DNA of 64,000 nt, from assembly GCF_015356855.1 (NCBI RefSeq), contig NZ_ARXR01000009.1:1-64000 (forward strand), written 5' to 3'. The stretch comes from Alloalcanivorax venustensis ISO4. GTDB taxonomy: Bacteria > Pseudomonadota > Gammaproteobacteria > Pseudomonadales > Alcanivoracaceae. The notes beneath the pieces are model-generated. The model was not told the DNA's origin and searched no databases. It saw only the letters and a list, made by a program, of their open reading frames with translations. Positions 55,753 to 64,000 of the stretch are shown piece by piece. How positions within the stretch are numbered: the first letter of the stretch is position 1; every line of letters starts with the position of its first letter. The translations under genes were made by a program, and so were the position numbers.

Positions 55753-56691
55753 CTACAGGTCCATCGCGATCAGTTCCCGGGTTTGTGCCTCGCTGAGCAG
55801 CGGCCCGTAGCCGGCCTGCAGGTTGTCCCTTTGATGCTTGGGCTTGCTGGTGGCGGGGATCACCGAGGTCACCGCCGGATGGCTGATGGCGAACTTGAGG
55901 AACATCTGCGCCCAGGATTCCACCCCTACTTCCGCCGCCCAGCCGGGCAGCGGCTTGTCCTTCACCCGGCCAAACAGCTTGCCGTCGTCAAAGGCGCGGT
56001 TGATCAGCACCGCCACACCCTTGTCACGGGCCAGCGGCAGGACGGTTTCCGCCGCCGCCGGCGCGTTGATGGAGTAGTGGATCTGGATAAAATCCAGCGG
56101 TTCGCTGCGCAGGATCCGCTCCATTTCGTCCAGGCCACGATCCAGGTAGTGGGTGACACCCACATACTTGGTTTTGCCCTGCTCTTTCAGCTCGCGGGCG
56201 TAAGGCAGCTGGGTTTTCCAGTCGCGCAGGTTGTGCACCTGCAGCAGTTCCACCTTGTCGGTGCGCAATGCCTTGAGGGATTCGGCCCACTGCCGCTCGG
56301 CCTCGGCGCGGCTGTCGGCGGCGATCTTGGTGGCCAGGAAGCATTGGTCCCGCCAGCCGCCCTCTTCCAGCAGCGCGCCCAGCACCTTGTCCGCGCCGCC
56401 GTAGTTGGGCGAGGTATCGAACACGGTGGCGCCGCTGTTGAAGAAGATCGCCATGACCTCCTTGAGGCGCTGGTACTTCTCCGAGCCGATCTCGGCCACG
56501 AAGCTGCCGGAGGTGCCGGCGCCGACCACCGGAATTTGTTCGCCGCTGGCCGGGATGGCGCGGGTGCGCAGGCTTTCGCCGGCGGGCAGCGCGCCCTTGC
56601 CGTCCGCCGCCAGTGCCGCGCGGTGCACGCCCAGGGCCAGGCCGGCGCCGGCCCAGAGGCTGGTATTGAGGAAATCACGACGTGAAAACAT
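55753..56691 (-). CDS. Tat-exported aldo/keto reductase
   Basis: A 312-residue AKR-fold protein preceded by a twin-arginine signal (MFSRRDFLNTSLWAGAGLALG). The ATG at 56691 is supported by AAGGAG. The barrel includes ATVFDTSPNYGGADKVLG (Asp and Tyr of the tetrad), FLATKIAADSR (Lys) and VGVTHYLDRG (His). The C-terminal cofactor site STSKPKHQRDNL-like segment reads SVIPATSKPKHQRDN. Exported AKR proteins often use an unknown cofactor. Operon partner of the transporter downstream. Confidence 0.88.
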   Translation of the reverse strand: MFSRRDFLNTSLWAGAGLALGVHRAALAADGKGALPAGESLRTRAIPASGEQIPVVGAGTSGSFVAEIGSEKYQRLKEVMAIFFNSGATVFDTSPNYGGADKVLGALLEEGGWRDQCFLATKIAADSRAEAERQWAESLKALRTDKVELLQVHNLRDWKTQLPYARELKEQGKTKYVGVTHYLDRGLDEMERILRSEPLDFIQIHYSINAPAAAETVLPLARDKGVAVLINRAFDDGKLFGRVKDKPLPGWAAEVGVESWAQMFLKFAISHPAVTSVIPATSKPKHQRDNLQAGYGPLLSEAQTRELIAMDL

Positions 56692-56854
56692 GGCACTCTC
56701 CTTGTCACTCTCCAACGGCATTATTTTTGGTCAGACTAGACCACTGGACACTGGATAGGCGAAAAAGTATCCACAAAACGTGAAACCCGGATTGTCGAAA
56801 CGGCGGCCGCCACGACGACTGTGAGACGACACCCTTCCGTTAACAGGAGCGAAC

Positions 56855-57223
56855 ATGAAATATCTTTGTCTGGCTTATGAAGCGGAACAGGACCTCAAGT
56901 CCCTGAGCCGCGAGGAGTGGCTGGCACTGCGCCAGGAAACCCTGGATTATGTGGCGGCGCTGCGCGAGCGCGGCGAGCTGCTCGACACCCAGGCCCTGCA
57001 AAGCCCCACCCGCGCCAGGGTCGCCCGCGTGCGCGACGGCAAAGGTTCGGTGACCGACGGTCCGTTCGCGGAAACCAAGGAGCAGATCGGCGGTTACTTC
57101 CTGATCGAAGCCCGCGACGACGAGCACGCGCTGGAGATCGCCGCCCACTGGCCGTCGGCCCGCATCGGCGCTATCGAAGTGCGGCCCATCGAGGCCGAGT
57201 TGCGCGAAGAAGGACGTTACTGA
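56855..57223 (+). CDS. YciI family (DGPF-domain) protein
   Basis: A 122-residue YCII-like protein with MKYLCLAYEAEQDLKSLSREEWLALR and the DGPF motif VTDGPFAETKEQIGGYFLIEARD. Members of this group often accompany ECF sigma factors, but none is seen here. The function is unknown. The gene precedes an MFS exporter by 12 bases, which makes co-transcription likely. Confidence 0.88.
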   Translation: MKYLCLAYEAEQDLKSLSREEWLALRQETLDYVAALRERGELLDTQALQSPTRARVARVRDGKGSVTDGPFAETKEQIGGYFLIEARDDEHALEIAAHWPSARIGAIEVRPIEAELREEGRY

Positions 57224-57235
57224 AAGGATCCCACC

Positions 57236-58813
57236 ATGCCCCCCGCTGTACCCGATGAAATCACCGCGACCCCGGCGACCCGCCGCGAATGGCTGGGCCT
57301 GGCGGTATTGATGCTGCCCACGGTGCTGCTGGCGCTGGATATGACGGTGCTGCACCTGGCCGCGCCGCATCTCAGCGCCGACCTGCGGCCCACCAGCGAT
57401 CAGTTGCTGTGGATTCTGGATATCTACGGCTTCATGATCGCCGGCTTCCTGGTGACCATGGGCACGCTGGGCGACCGCATCGGCCGCCGCAAGCTGCTGC
57501 TGGCCGGCGCCAGCGCCTTCGGGCTGGCGTCGGTGATGGCGGCGTTTTCGGAGAGCGCGGAAACCCTGATCGCGGCGCGTGCTCTGCTGGGCGTGGCCGG
57601 CGCCACGCTGATGCCGTCCACCCTGTCGCTGCTGCGCAATATGTTCCAGGTGGAGCGCGAACGCACCCTGGCGATCACCGTGTGGATGACCGGTTTTATC
57701 GTCGGCAACGCCATCGGCCCGCTGGTGGGCGGCGCCTTGCTGGAATTCTTCTGGTGGGGCTCGGTGTTCCTGCTGGGGGTGCCGGTGATGCTGCTGTTGT
57801 TGCTGTGCGGTCCCTGGTTGTTGCCGGAGTTCCGCGACGAGAACGCCGGCCGCCAGGATCTGCCCAGCGCCCTGCTGTCGGTGGCGATGGTGCTGGCGGT
57901 GATCTACGGGCTCAAGGATCTGGCCCGCAACGGCGTGCACGCGGCGTTGTTCCTGTCGATGCTGCTGGGCCTGGGCCTGGCCGCGGTGTTCACCCGGCGC
58001 CAGCGCCGTCTCAGTGAACCGATGTTCGACCTGAGCCTGTTCCGCAGCCGCCATTTCAGCACCTCGGTCGCGGCCATGATGCTGACCATCCTGGCGCTCT
58101 CCGGCGCCTGGCTGATGGTGTTTCAGTATTTGCAGGGGGTGCTGGGGTTGTCGCCGCTGCAGGCGGGGCTGGCCATGCTGCCGCCGGCGGTGGTGCAGAC
58201 GGCGGCGTCGTTACTGATTCCGGCGGCCACCCGCTACATACCGCATTCGCGGCTGGTGAGCGGCGGCCTGGTACTGGCCGCCGTGGGCCTGGCGGCGCTG
58301 ATGCGGGTCAACGATATCGACGACCTGATGCTGCTGGTGGTGGGCATGACGATCATGGGCATGGGCGTGATGCCGATGATGATCCTCGGCACCGACATGG
58401 TGGTGAGCGCGGCGCCGGCCACCAAGGCGGGGGCCGCCTCGGCCACGTCCGAGACCGCCACCGAGCTGGGCATGGCCCTGGGCATCGCGGTGATCGGCAG
58501 TGTTGGCGCGGCGGTCTACCGGCGGCATATGCTGGACGCCATGCCGGCGGGGCTCAACGACGCCCAGACCCTGGCCGCCGGCGATACGCTGGGGGGCGCC
58601 ATCGGCGCCGCCGCGCAACTGCCACCGGCGCTGGCCGCCCAGGTGCTGGAAGCGGCCCGCGCCGGCTTCAGCGCCGCCCTGCACACCAATTCCGCCATCG
58701 GCGCGGTGATCATCGCCGGCACCGCCCTGATGACGGCGCTGTTACTGCGGGGCCGGCCGGCGAACGCCGCCGCCCCGGCCGGCGCGGCGGAAACCGTGGA
58801 GGAGCAGCCCTAG
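57236..58813 (+). CDS. MFS drug:H+ antiporter (DHA2, 14-helix type)
   Basis: A 525-residue protein with about 14 transmembrane helices, in the EmrB/QacA/SmvA group. It shows motif LLALDMTVLHLAAPHLSADL near residue 30, motif A MGTLGDRIGRRKLLLAGA near residue 75 and motif C-like GNAIGPLVGGALLEFFWWGSVFL near residue 155. The C-terminal tail is Ala/Glu-rich. Probably exports lipophilic cations or similar toxicants. Confidence 0.92.
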   Translation: MPPAVPDEITATPATRREWLGLAVLMLPTVLLALDMTVLHLAAPHLSADLRPTSDQLLWILDIYGFMIAGFLVTMGTLGDRIGRRKLLLAGASAFGLASVMAAFSESAETLIAARALLGVAGATLMPSTLSLLRNMFQVERERTLAITVWMTGFIVGNAIGPLVGGALLEFFWWGSVFLLGVPVMLLLLLCGPWLLPEFRDENAGRQDLPSALLSVAMVLAVIYGLKDLARNGVHAALFLSMLLGLGLAAVFTRRQRRLSEPMFDLSLFRSRHFSTSVAAMMLTILALSGAWLMVFQYLQGVLGLSPLQAGLAMLPPAVVQTAASLLIPAATRYIPHSRLVSGGLVLAAVGLAALMRVNDIDDLMLLVVGMTIMGMGVMPMMILGTDMVVSAAPATKAGAASATSETATELGMALGIAVIGSVGAAVYRRHMLDAMPAGLNDAQTLAAGDTLGGAIGAAAQLPPALAAQVLEAARAGFSAALHTNSAIGAVIIAGTALMTALLLRGRPANAAAPAGAAETVEEQP

Positions 58814-58823
58814 GGCCGCCCCT

Positions 58824-59783
58824 TTACTCGAACTCATCGTCCTGGCTGGCGAACGCCACGAACAGGCAGCCGGCGCCCACGTTAATGGCGCCGGTGGGGC
58901 TCATGGTGGAGACCAGCAGCTGCACATCGTGCTCGCGGGCGGCGGCCTCCAGCTCGGCATAACCGGGCATGGTCGGCACGCGGGCGGCGTCGCCGGCGTA
59001 GCTGAGACAGACATGGCCGGACATCAACTTTCCGGCGCGGATCTGCTTGGCGACGTGCTCCAGCATGCGGCGCACGGACTTCTCGTAGCTGCGGTTCACC
59101 GTGGCCGGGTTTTCCTCACCGCCGTGGATGCGGATCACCGGATGCATGGACAGCGCCGACCCCACGGTGAGCGCCACGCCGCGCATGGAATCGGAAAAGC
59201 TTTTGCGCTCGCCCTTCTTGAAACCCCGGTCGCGCACATAGGCCAGTTTCTCCGGCACCATGTAACCGCAGATGTGCGGCAGCATCTCATCGATACGCAG
59301 GCGGATCGCATTACGGTTGGCGCCCTGCTCGATCATTTTAGCCACCTCGCACACCAATACCGCGGTGCCGGAAAACAGGGTTTTACTGTCGATCACCCGC
59401 ATCGAGAAAGGGCCGGGCACGCCGGCGTCGGCGCGCACTTTCTGGTACTGCTTGAGAATCGAGAACGAGGCCTTGGTGGCGTTATCAAAAATCAGGCTGC
59501 GCTTACCGGATACGGTAATGCAGAACACCAGGTCATAATCGATGACCAGCTGCTCCAGAAATACCGCCTGAATCTGATCCACGGAATAAGGAATGGATTC
59601 CGCGTGGATGCCTTCCGAATCCAGCTGCTCCTGGTAGAACCGCCGCGTGGCCTGCGCGTCGCGCTTGTCGACCAGCAGCTCGTCGCCCAGGCGAATGGAG
59701 ATAGGAAGAATCTGTATATTATTTTTTTCGAAATAGGATTCCGGTAAATCGCAGGTGGAATCCACGACAATACCAATGCGCAT
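58824..59783 (-). CDS. DegV family fatty-acid-binding protein
   Basis: A 319-residue EDD-fold protein: MRIGIVVDSTCDLPESYFEKNNIQILPISIRLGDE, ITVSGKRSLIFDNATKASFS, and SKTLFSGTAVLVCEVAKMIEQG. DegV proteins bind fatty acids; in Firmicutes FakB supplies the fatty acid kinase. No FakA partner is seen nearby. The length exceeds the usual 280 because of insertions in the second half. Its upstream gap holds an AT-rich stretch and an imperfect palindrome. Confidence 0.9.
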   Translation of the reverse strand: MRIGIVVDSTCDLPESYFEKNNIQILPISIRLGDELLVDKRDAQATRRFYQEQLDSEGIHAESIPYSVDQIQAVFLEQLVIDYDLVFCITVSGKRSLIFDNATKASFSILKQYQKVRADAGVPGPFSMRVIDSKTLFSGTAVLVCEVAKMIEQGANRNAIRLRIDEMLPHICGYMVPEKLAYVRDRGFKKGERKSFSDSMRGVALTVGSALSMHPVIRIHGGEENPATVNRSYEKSVRRMLEHVAKQIRAGKLMSGHVCLSYAGDAARVPTMPGYAELEAAAREHDVQLLVSTMSPTGAINVGAGCLFVAFASQDDEFE

Positions 59784-59841
59784 TGTTTACCCCATTAATT
59801 ATGTTTATTTTTATTTCGGGCAAACTTAGCATGACAAAGGA

Positions 59842-59872
59842 CGCGCAACCACATTGTTAATGTAATTGCGCG
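59842..59872. promoter_or_regulatory. Imperfect palindrome between thioredoxin and DegV genes
   Basis: CGCGCAA-CC-ACATT-GTT-AATGT-AA-TTGCGCG: two stems (7 and 5 bp) separated by a 2-base mismatch on each side and a 3-base centre. It could be a weak terminator of the thioredoxin gene (no T-run) or a repressor site upstream of degV. Confidence 0.4.
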
Positions 59873-59893
59873 CCACAAATTAAAACCGGTTCT

Positions 59894-60271
59894 TCACGGA
59901 TCCTTGCTGCCGCCCGTGCCCGCCTGGTCGGCGTCCCGGTAGGCCTTGGTGTCGATTTTCTCCAGGGCTTCGCGCACCGCCTGCTCGCTCTGCGGGCGCA
60001 CCAGACGCGCCACTTCCTCGCCCTCCTGCAGGAAGATCAGTGTCGGCCATTGTTTTACCTTGAACGCGCGCCCGAGCAACCGGCCCTTGGCGTCCTCCAG
60101 TTTCAGGTGCACCACCCCGGTAAAATCGGCGAACGCCGCCTTGATCAGCGGCGCGGCGGCCTGGCAGTGGCCGCAACCGGGCTGGCCGAATTCCACCACG
60201 GTGGGCTCGCGGATGGCTTCCACCTCGTCCCGGGTGGGGTGATCGGTAGCGTACTCCGCGCTATAGGTCAT
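59894..60271 (-). CDS. Thioredoxin family protein
   Basis: A 125-residue thioredoxin-fold protein without a signal peptide. The active site is GCGHC (FGQPGCGHCQAAAPLI), not the usual WCGPC, and the cis-Pro loop is FKVKQWPTLIFLQEGEEVARLV. The C-terminal extension after the fold (TKAYRDADQAGTGGSKDP) is polar. Likely a cytosolic disulfide reductase; no partner is evident. Confidence 0.9.
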   Translation of the reverse strand: MTYSAEYATDHPTRDEVEAIREPTVVEFGQPGCGHCQAAAPLIKAAFADFTGVVHLKLEDAKGRLLGRAFKVKQWPTLIFLQEGEEVARLVRPQSEQAVREALEKIDTKAYRDADQAGTGGSKDP

Positions 60272-60368
60272 GGTGCTCTCCTTGCCATTGGGCGTGTATG
60301 AACGAGTTCCAGTGTAGACACCCGGCCGGCGGCGCGGATACGGCGCGAATGCAAAATCCGGTTAGAGC

Positions 60369-60983
60369 TCACCGGATACGCCGTGCCAGTGCCGCGATCA
60401 CCAGCGAGGCCAGCGCGCCGACCGTGGCCAGTGCCATGTCCTTCTGGGCGTCCCAGGGGTCGCCCTGGGTGCCGAGAAAGGCGGTGCTGCCGTCCCCCAG
60501 CGCCACGGCGGCGCCCCACTCGATCAGCTCGTAGAGCAGCGACGACGCCAGTATCAGGGTGAACGCGAACAGCGCCGCGGCAGGCCGCCGCAAGCCGCCC
60601 CATTCCCGGCACAGCTCACTCAGCGGCAACACCAACAGCAGGCCATAGAGCAGATGTAGAAAGCGGTCGTACTGGTTACGCTGCCACCCCATCACCGCGT
60701 CCGGACTGAAACCGAAGAGCGTATGCAGGGTCTGGTCGTAGGGCACATGGGAATAGGTGTAGTGGGCGCCGATCTCATGCAGCGCCAGAAACGAGAACAT
60801 CATCAGGTAGGCGCTGCGCGAGAACCGGAACCAGCGGCGCGTCACCCACAGGCCGATGACGAACAGCGCCGCCACGGCGTTTTCCATCGCCCAGGTCGCC
60901 GGCTCGCGGGGCGCCACCGCCAGCACCGCGAACAGCACCACGAACAGCGCCATCAGCACACCGAAACAACGCCGGTTGGACAT
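60369..60983 (-). CDS. DUF2238 family membrane protein (YjdF-like)
   Basis: A 204-residue protein with five or six hydrophobic helices and the DUF2238 pattern LHEIGAHYTYSHVPYDQTLHTLFG, YDRFLHLLYGLLLVLPLSE, LLYELIEWGAAVALGDGSTAFLGTQGDPWDAQKDMALA. The conserved His and Glu residues resemble a metal site. Function unknown. The ATG at 60983 has AGAGGA upstream. Divergent from the Rieske oxygenase gene. Confidence 0.9.
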   Translation of the reverse strand: MSNRRCFGVLMALFVVLFAVLAVAPREPATWAMENAVAALFVIGLWVTRRWFRFSRSAYLMMFSFLALHEIGAHYTYSHVPYDQTLHTLFGFSPDAVMGWQRNQYDRFLHLLYGLLLVLPLSELCREWGGLRRPAAALFAFTLILASSLLYELIEWGAAVALGDGSTAFLGTQGDPWDAQKDMALATVGALASLVIAALARRIR

Positions 60984-61147
60984 CCCTTTTCCTCTTTCGC
61001 CACGACACAACGCCGAAGCCGTCTATAACGTCACAGGAGGCCTCACCATTGCAAGCGCGCCGAGCCGGCAAGGGCGCATTGACAGACTGTCGGCGCCACG
61101 CGCATTTTGGTCCGATCAGAACAACAAGATGACACCGGAGCCCCAAC

Positions 61148-62302
61148 ATGAAACCAGAGGTCCGTGCAGACCTTCACCGGCGCACCCTGGAGGCGCTCAA
61201 CGGGACGCGGCCGGAAGGTCGGGCCGCCCCCGGCGAGGTGCCGGTGGACCGCTATCTGGACCGCGGCCGTGCCGACCGGGAGCGGGCCCTGATGCGGCGC
61301 CGCCCCCAGGCGGTGGCCGCCAGCAGCGAACTGCCCGCCGCCGGCGCCTGGCTGGCCCGCGACCGGCTGGGCGTGCCTTTGCTGCTGGTGCGTCAGGAGG
61401 ACGGCGCCTTGCGGGCCTTCCTCAACGTATGTCGCCACCGGGGCGCCCGCCTGCTGGACGAAGGCGCCGGCCACAGCGCCCGGACCTTTGTTTGCCCTTA
61501 CCACGCCTGGACCTACGCCCTGGACGGAAGCCTGAAGGGGCTGCCCCAGGCGTTCGGCTTTCCCTGCCTGAACAAGGCGGAATCCGGGCTGCGGCGCCTG
61601 GCCGTTCGGGAGCGCGGCGGCCTGGTCTGGGTAGTCGCCGACCCGGATCTCGCGGACAGCGATATCGACAGCCATCTCGATCCATTGATGGGCGAGCTGG
61701 AAGCCCTGGATCTGTCCGCGCCCGTGGCCTACGCGCCGCGCCACTATGAGGTGGCCGCCAACTGGAAACTGCTGGTGGACGGTTCCCTAGAGGCCTACCA
61801 CTTCAAGGTGGCGCACCGGAATACCATCGCGCACCTGTTCACCGACAACCTCCAGATCATCGACGAAGCGGGACTCAATCGCCGGCTGTATTTGGTCAAA
61901 TCCAACCTGGACCCGGCCAACCCGCCGGACGCCGAAGGCTTTGAACCGCGCCGGCACGGCAACATTCTGTACTTCTTTTTTCCCAACACCACCGTGCTGG
62001 TGCAGCCCGACCACGCCCAGTTCAGCACCCTGGAGCCGCTCGGGCCGAACCGTACCCGTGTCCACGAGATCACCCTGCTGCCCGCCGCCCCGGACAGCGA
62101 CAAAGCGGAGCGTTACTGGCAAGCCAACGTGGACCTGTACCGGCGCACCCTGGCCGAGGACTACAACCTGTCGGAATCGATCCAGAAGGGACTGCCGTCC
62201 GGCGCCAATCAGGTACTCACTTTCGGCACGTTTGAGTACAGCGCGCCGCGTTTTCACCGGCAATTGGAGGCGGAACTCGACGCCGCCGGCCGAGCGCCGT
62301 GA
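61148..62302 (+). CDS. Rieske-type ring-hydroxylating oxygenase, alpha subunit
   Basis: A 384-residue protein. The Rieske [2Fe-2S] ligands are Cys95, His97, Cys116 and His119 (FLNVCRHRGARL and FVCPYHAWTY). The mononuclear iron site is in LVDGSLEAYHFKVAH (two His, with the carboxylate partner later in the sequence). No beta subunit or ferredoxin/reductase gene is nearby, so electrons must come from elsewhere. The substrate could be aromatic or quaternary amine; it cannot be assigned. Confidence 0.9.
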   Translation: MKPEVRADLHRRTLEALNGTRPEGRAAPGEVPVDRYLDRGRADRERALMRRRPQAVAASSELPAAGAWLARDRLGVPLLLVRQEDGALRAFLNVCRHRGARLLDEGAGHSARTFVCPYHAWTYALDGSLKGLPQAFGFPCLNKAESGLRRLAVRERGGLVWVVADPDLADSDIDSHLDPLMGELEALDLSAPVAYAPRHYEVAANWKLLVDGSLEAYHFKVAHRNTIAHLFTDNLQIIDEAGLNRRLYLVKSNLDPANPPDAEGFEPRRHGNILYFFFPNTTVLVQPDHAQFSTLEPLGPNRTRVHEITLLPAAPDSDKAERYWQANVDLYRRTLAEDYNLSESIQKGLPSGANQVLTFGTFEYSAPRFHRQLEAELDAAGRAP

Positions 62303-62357
62303 ACCACCCCCTCCACCAGGGGATGCCCGCCATCGGCGAATAGCGTATAAGGGCGGC

Positions 62358-63206
62358 ATGAAAACCCCGAAACGGATACAACCCCTGGTCGATGACGGCC
62401 TGGTGGACGAAGTGATCAGCCGGCTGATGAGCGGCAAAGAGGCGGACATCTATGTGGTCCGCTGCGGCGACCGGGTGCAGTGCGCCAAGGTGTACAAGGA
62501 GGCCGCCAAGCGCGGCTTCAAGCAGGCGGTGCACTACCAGGAAGGCCGCAAGGTGCGCAGCACGCGCCGTGCCCGGGCCATGGAAAAGGGCTCCAAGTTC
62601 GGCCGCGATCAGCAGGAAAAGGTCTGGCAGACCGCCGAGGTGGACGCCCTGCGCCGCCTGGCGGACGCCGGCGTGCGCGTGCCTCGGCCCTACGACATGC
62701 TGGAAGGCGTGCTGCTGATGGAGCTGATCACCGACGACGCCGGCGACGTGGCGCCGCGCCTGTGCGACGTGGTGCTCACCGAGGAACAGGCACTGGAAGA
62801 CCACGCCCTGATGATGCACTACGTGGTGCTGATGCTGTGCGCCGGGCTGGTCCACGGCGACCTGTCCGAATTCAACGTGCTGGTGGACGCCTACGGGCCG
62901 GTGGTGATCGACCTGCCCCAGGCGGTGGACGCCGCCGCCAACAACCACGCCGAAGCCTTCCTGCTGCGCGACGTCAACAACATGACACGTTACTACGGCC
63001 AGTACGCCCCGGCCCTGTTGGGCAGCCGCTACGGCGAGGAGATCTGGGCGCTCTACGAGGCCGGCGAACTGCACCCGGAGGTGTCACTCACGGGCGTATT
63101 CGAGGACTCCGGCGAAGCCGCCAACGTCGAGGACGTCCTGGCCGAAATCAAAGCCGCCTTTGAGGAAGAACAGGAGCGCCAGGAGCGACTCAACGATTCC
63201 GATTAG
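62358..63206 (+). CDS. RIO1-like serine protein kinase (PA4780 type)
   Basis: A 282-residue RIO-family kinase. The nucleotide loop is SGKEADIYVVRCGDR, the Lys is in CAKVYKEAAKRGF, the catalytic segment is LVHGDLSEFNVLVD and the metal Asp lies in VVIDLPQAVD. The C-terminus is acidic (FEEEQERQERLNDSD). The ATG at 62358 is chosen because RIO similarity begins there; the in-frame upstream sequence overlaps the oxygenase gene in another frame. Targets are unknown. Confidence 0.92.
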   Translation: MKTPKRIQPLVDDGLVDEVISRLMSGKEADIYVVRCGDRVQCAKVYKEAAKRGFKQAVHYQEGRKVRSTRRARAMEKGSKFGRDQQEKVWQTAEVDALRRLADAGVRVPRPYDMLEGVLLMELITDDAGDVAPRLCDVVLTEEQALEDHALMMHYVVLMLCAGLVHGDLSEFNVLVDAYGPVVIDLPQAVDAAANNHAEAFLLRDVNNMTRYYGQYAPALLGSRYGEEIWALYEAGELHPEVSLTGVFEDSGEAANVEDVLAEIKAAFEEEQERQERLNDSD

Positions 63207-63217
63207 AGCGAGAGCCG

Positions 63218-64000
63218 TCAGTCGTGGCCGTCGCTGAGGATGTGGTGCAGCCCGCCGCAGTCGACCATCGGGTCCTCGCAGTTGACCACGGTTCTGGAGT
63301 GCGCCAGCACGTAGCTTTTGCCGGTGATGGTGTTCTCCACCACGTCGTGGTCCTCCTCCCGGCGGGTGTCGATGAACTCGCCGATAAAGCCGGAGCCGCG
63401 CAGGGAGACGGTTTCCAGCCGGTCGCCGGGTTTGATCCTGCCTTCGTGGTGCATCAGCGCCAGCCGCGCGGAGGTGCCGGTGCCGGTGGTGCTGCGGCAG
63501 ATCACGCCGGGGTGCACATAGGTGGCGGAGCGGGAGCGGTAGAAGTGATCCCCCACCTGCTCCACCGGGCCCATGAAGTGCAGGAACGGCAGCGGCCCCA
63601 CGTCGCCCAGGGTGTAGTGGGAAAAGCCGCGCTCCGCCTGAATCGCCTCGACGATGGCGCGGGCGCAGCGCGCCAGATCCGCCTCCTCATCCAGGGTCAG
63701 ATGGAAGCCCAGCTCGGTGGCGTCCACCAGAGCGTAGAACCCGCCGCTGTAAGCCACGCTGTAGGTGACGTTGCCCAGCGACGGCACATGGATGGTGGCA
63801 CGGTGGGTGTCGATGTAGCTGGGCAGGCCGCCGCAGGTGATCGATTCCACCACGCCGTCGTGGACCTGGGCCTCGATGTGCACCAGCCCCGCCGGCGATT
63901 CCATCATAAAGCTTTGCCGGCCCTCTTCCTTGGGCACCAGCCCGCTTTCCAGCACCGCCGTGGCGGTGCAGATGGTGTTGGAGCCGGAGTAAATCGCATA
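63218..64000 (-). CDS. Proline racemase family protein, 5' end beyond window
   Basis: The frame runs open to the edge of the window, so the N-terminus is missing; about 261 residues are visible. The family fold is clear: SGSNTICTATAVLESG, ESPAGLVHIEAQV, GDVGPLPFLHFMGPV, and RSTTGTGTSARLALMHHEGRIKPGD. The usual first catalytic Cys (MCGH) is Ser (YSGSN), and the second (CGTGT) is Thr (TGTGT). A Cys/Cys racemase or epimerase mechanism is therefore impossible. A trans-3-hydroxy-L-proline dehydratase-like reaction, known for Cys/Thr members, or another activity is more likely. Confidence 0.88.
   Translation of the reverse strand, partial: YAIYSGSNTICTATAVLESGLVPKEEGRQSFMMESPAGLVHIEAQVHDGVVESITCGGLPSYIDTHRATIHVPSLGNVTYSVAYSGGFYALVDATELGFHLTLDEEADLARCARAIVEAIQAERGFSHYTLGDVGPLPFLHFMGPVEQVGDHFYRSRSATYVHPGVICRSTTGTGTSARLALMHHEGRIKPGDRLETVSLRGSGFIGEFIDTRREEDHDVVENTITGKSYVLAHSRTVVNCEDPMVDCGGLHHILSDGHD

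Noticed and set aside
61941-62357. Extended N-terminus for the RIO-like kinase
   Set aside because: The extra sequence overlaps the Rieske gene in another frame and shows no kinase similarity; homology begins at the ATG at 62358.

Overview
This 64 kb window is chromosomal DNA of a GC-rich gammaproteobacterium. Three gene blocks point to the Pseudomonadales/Oceanospirillales area: xerD-dsbC-alaC-hom-thrC, ffh-rpsP-rimM-trmD-rplS with ypjD and corB alongside, and purL-mltF-tadA. An Alcanivorax-like marine bacterium would fit, but this is an impression from gene content and order; no marker gene was compared. I see no rRNA, tRNA, insertion sequence, prophage or CRISPR array.

Layout. 1-3.3 kb: a BCCT osmolyte transporter and an outer-membrane porin. 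3.2-8.8 kb (minus strand): threonine synthase, homoserine dehydrogenase and an AlaC-type aminotransferase, then dsbC and xerD. 8.9-16 kb: a small GlsB membrane protein, the rpsP-rimM-trmD-rplS operon and ffh, then divergent ypjD, a frame-disrupted LuxR-type regulator and a CorB-like CNNM/CBS protein. 16-20.3 kb: small metabolic genes (patatin lipase, DUF1289, gamma-carbonic anhydrase, two Nudix hydrolases, a NIF3-like protein, a thioesterase). 20.3-28.7 kb: purL, mltF, tadA, purT, a tandem TM2 protein and DoxX. 28.9-34.6 kb (plus strand): a TetR regulator and a tight acyl-CoA cluster (thioesterase, MATE exporter, thiolase, MFS, crotonase). 34.6-45 kb: a DUF3617 protein and a large minus-strand operon, described below. 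45-49 kb: a FAN1-like VRR-NUC nuclease coupled to an iron-sulfur helicase with an N-terminal nuclease-like domain. 49-52.7 kb: a glutaryl-CoA module (CoA transferase, GcdH, LysR regulator). 52.6-64 kb: a di-heme peroxidase/MauG-like protein with a FixH-like partner, a Tat-exported aldo/keto reductase, transporters, DegV, a thioredoxin, DUF2238, a Rieske oxygenase, a RIO-like kinase and a 5'-truncated proline-racemase-family gene.

The most unusual part is 35.2-45.0 kb. A 2076-residue exported modular protein is followed by a protein of about 1035 residues with a transglutaminase-like fold whose catalytic Cys position is Ala. That second protein ends, right after a GGENGG motif, in a hydrophobic tip of 133 residues encoded by abruptly AT-rich DNA. 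A small AT-rich membrane-protein gene overlaps its stop by 4 bases. The pattern resembles a polymorphic toxin with an exchangeable C-terminus and a cognate immunity gene, on an unfamiliar carrier.

Smaller signals are REP-like repeats built on TGTGGGAGCGGGCC in intergenic gaps, a paired TetR operator between doxX and tetR, a Cys-rich insertion in threonine synthase, and active-site substitutions in a crotonase and in the terminal racemase-family gene.
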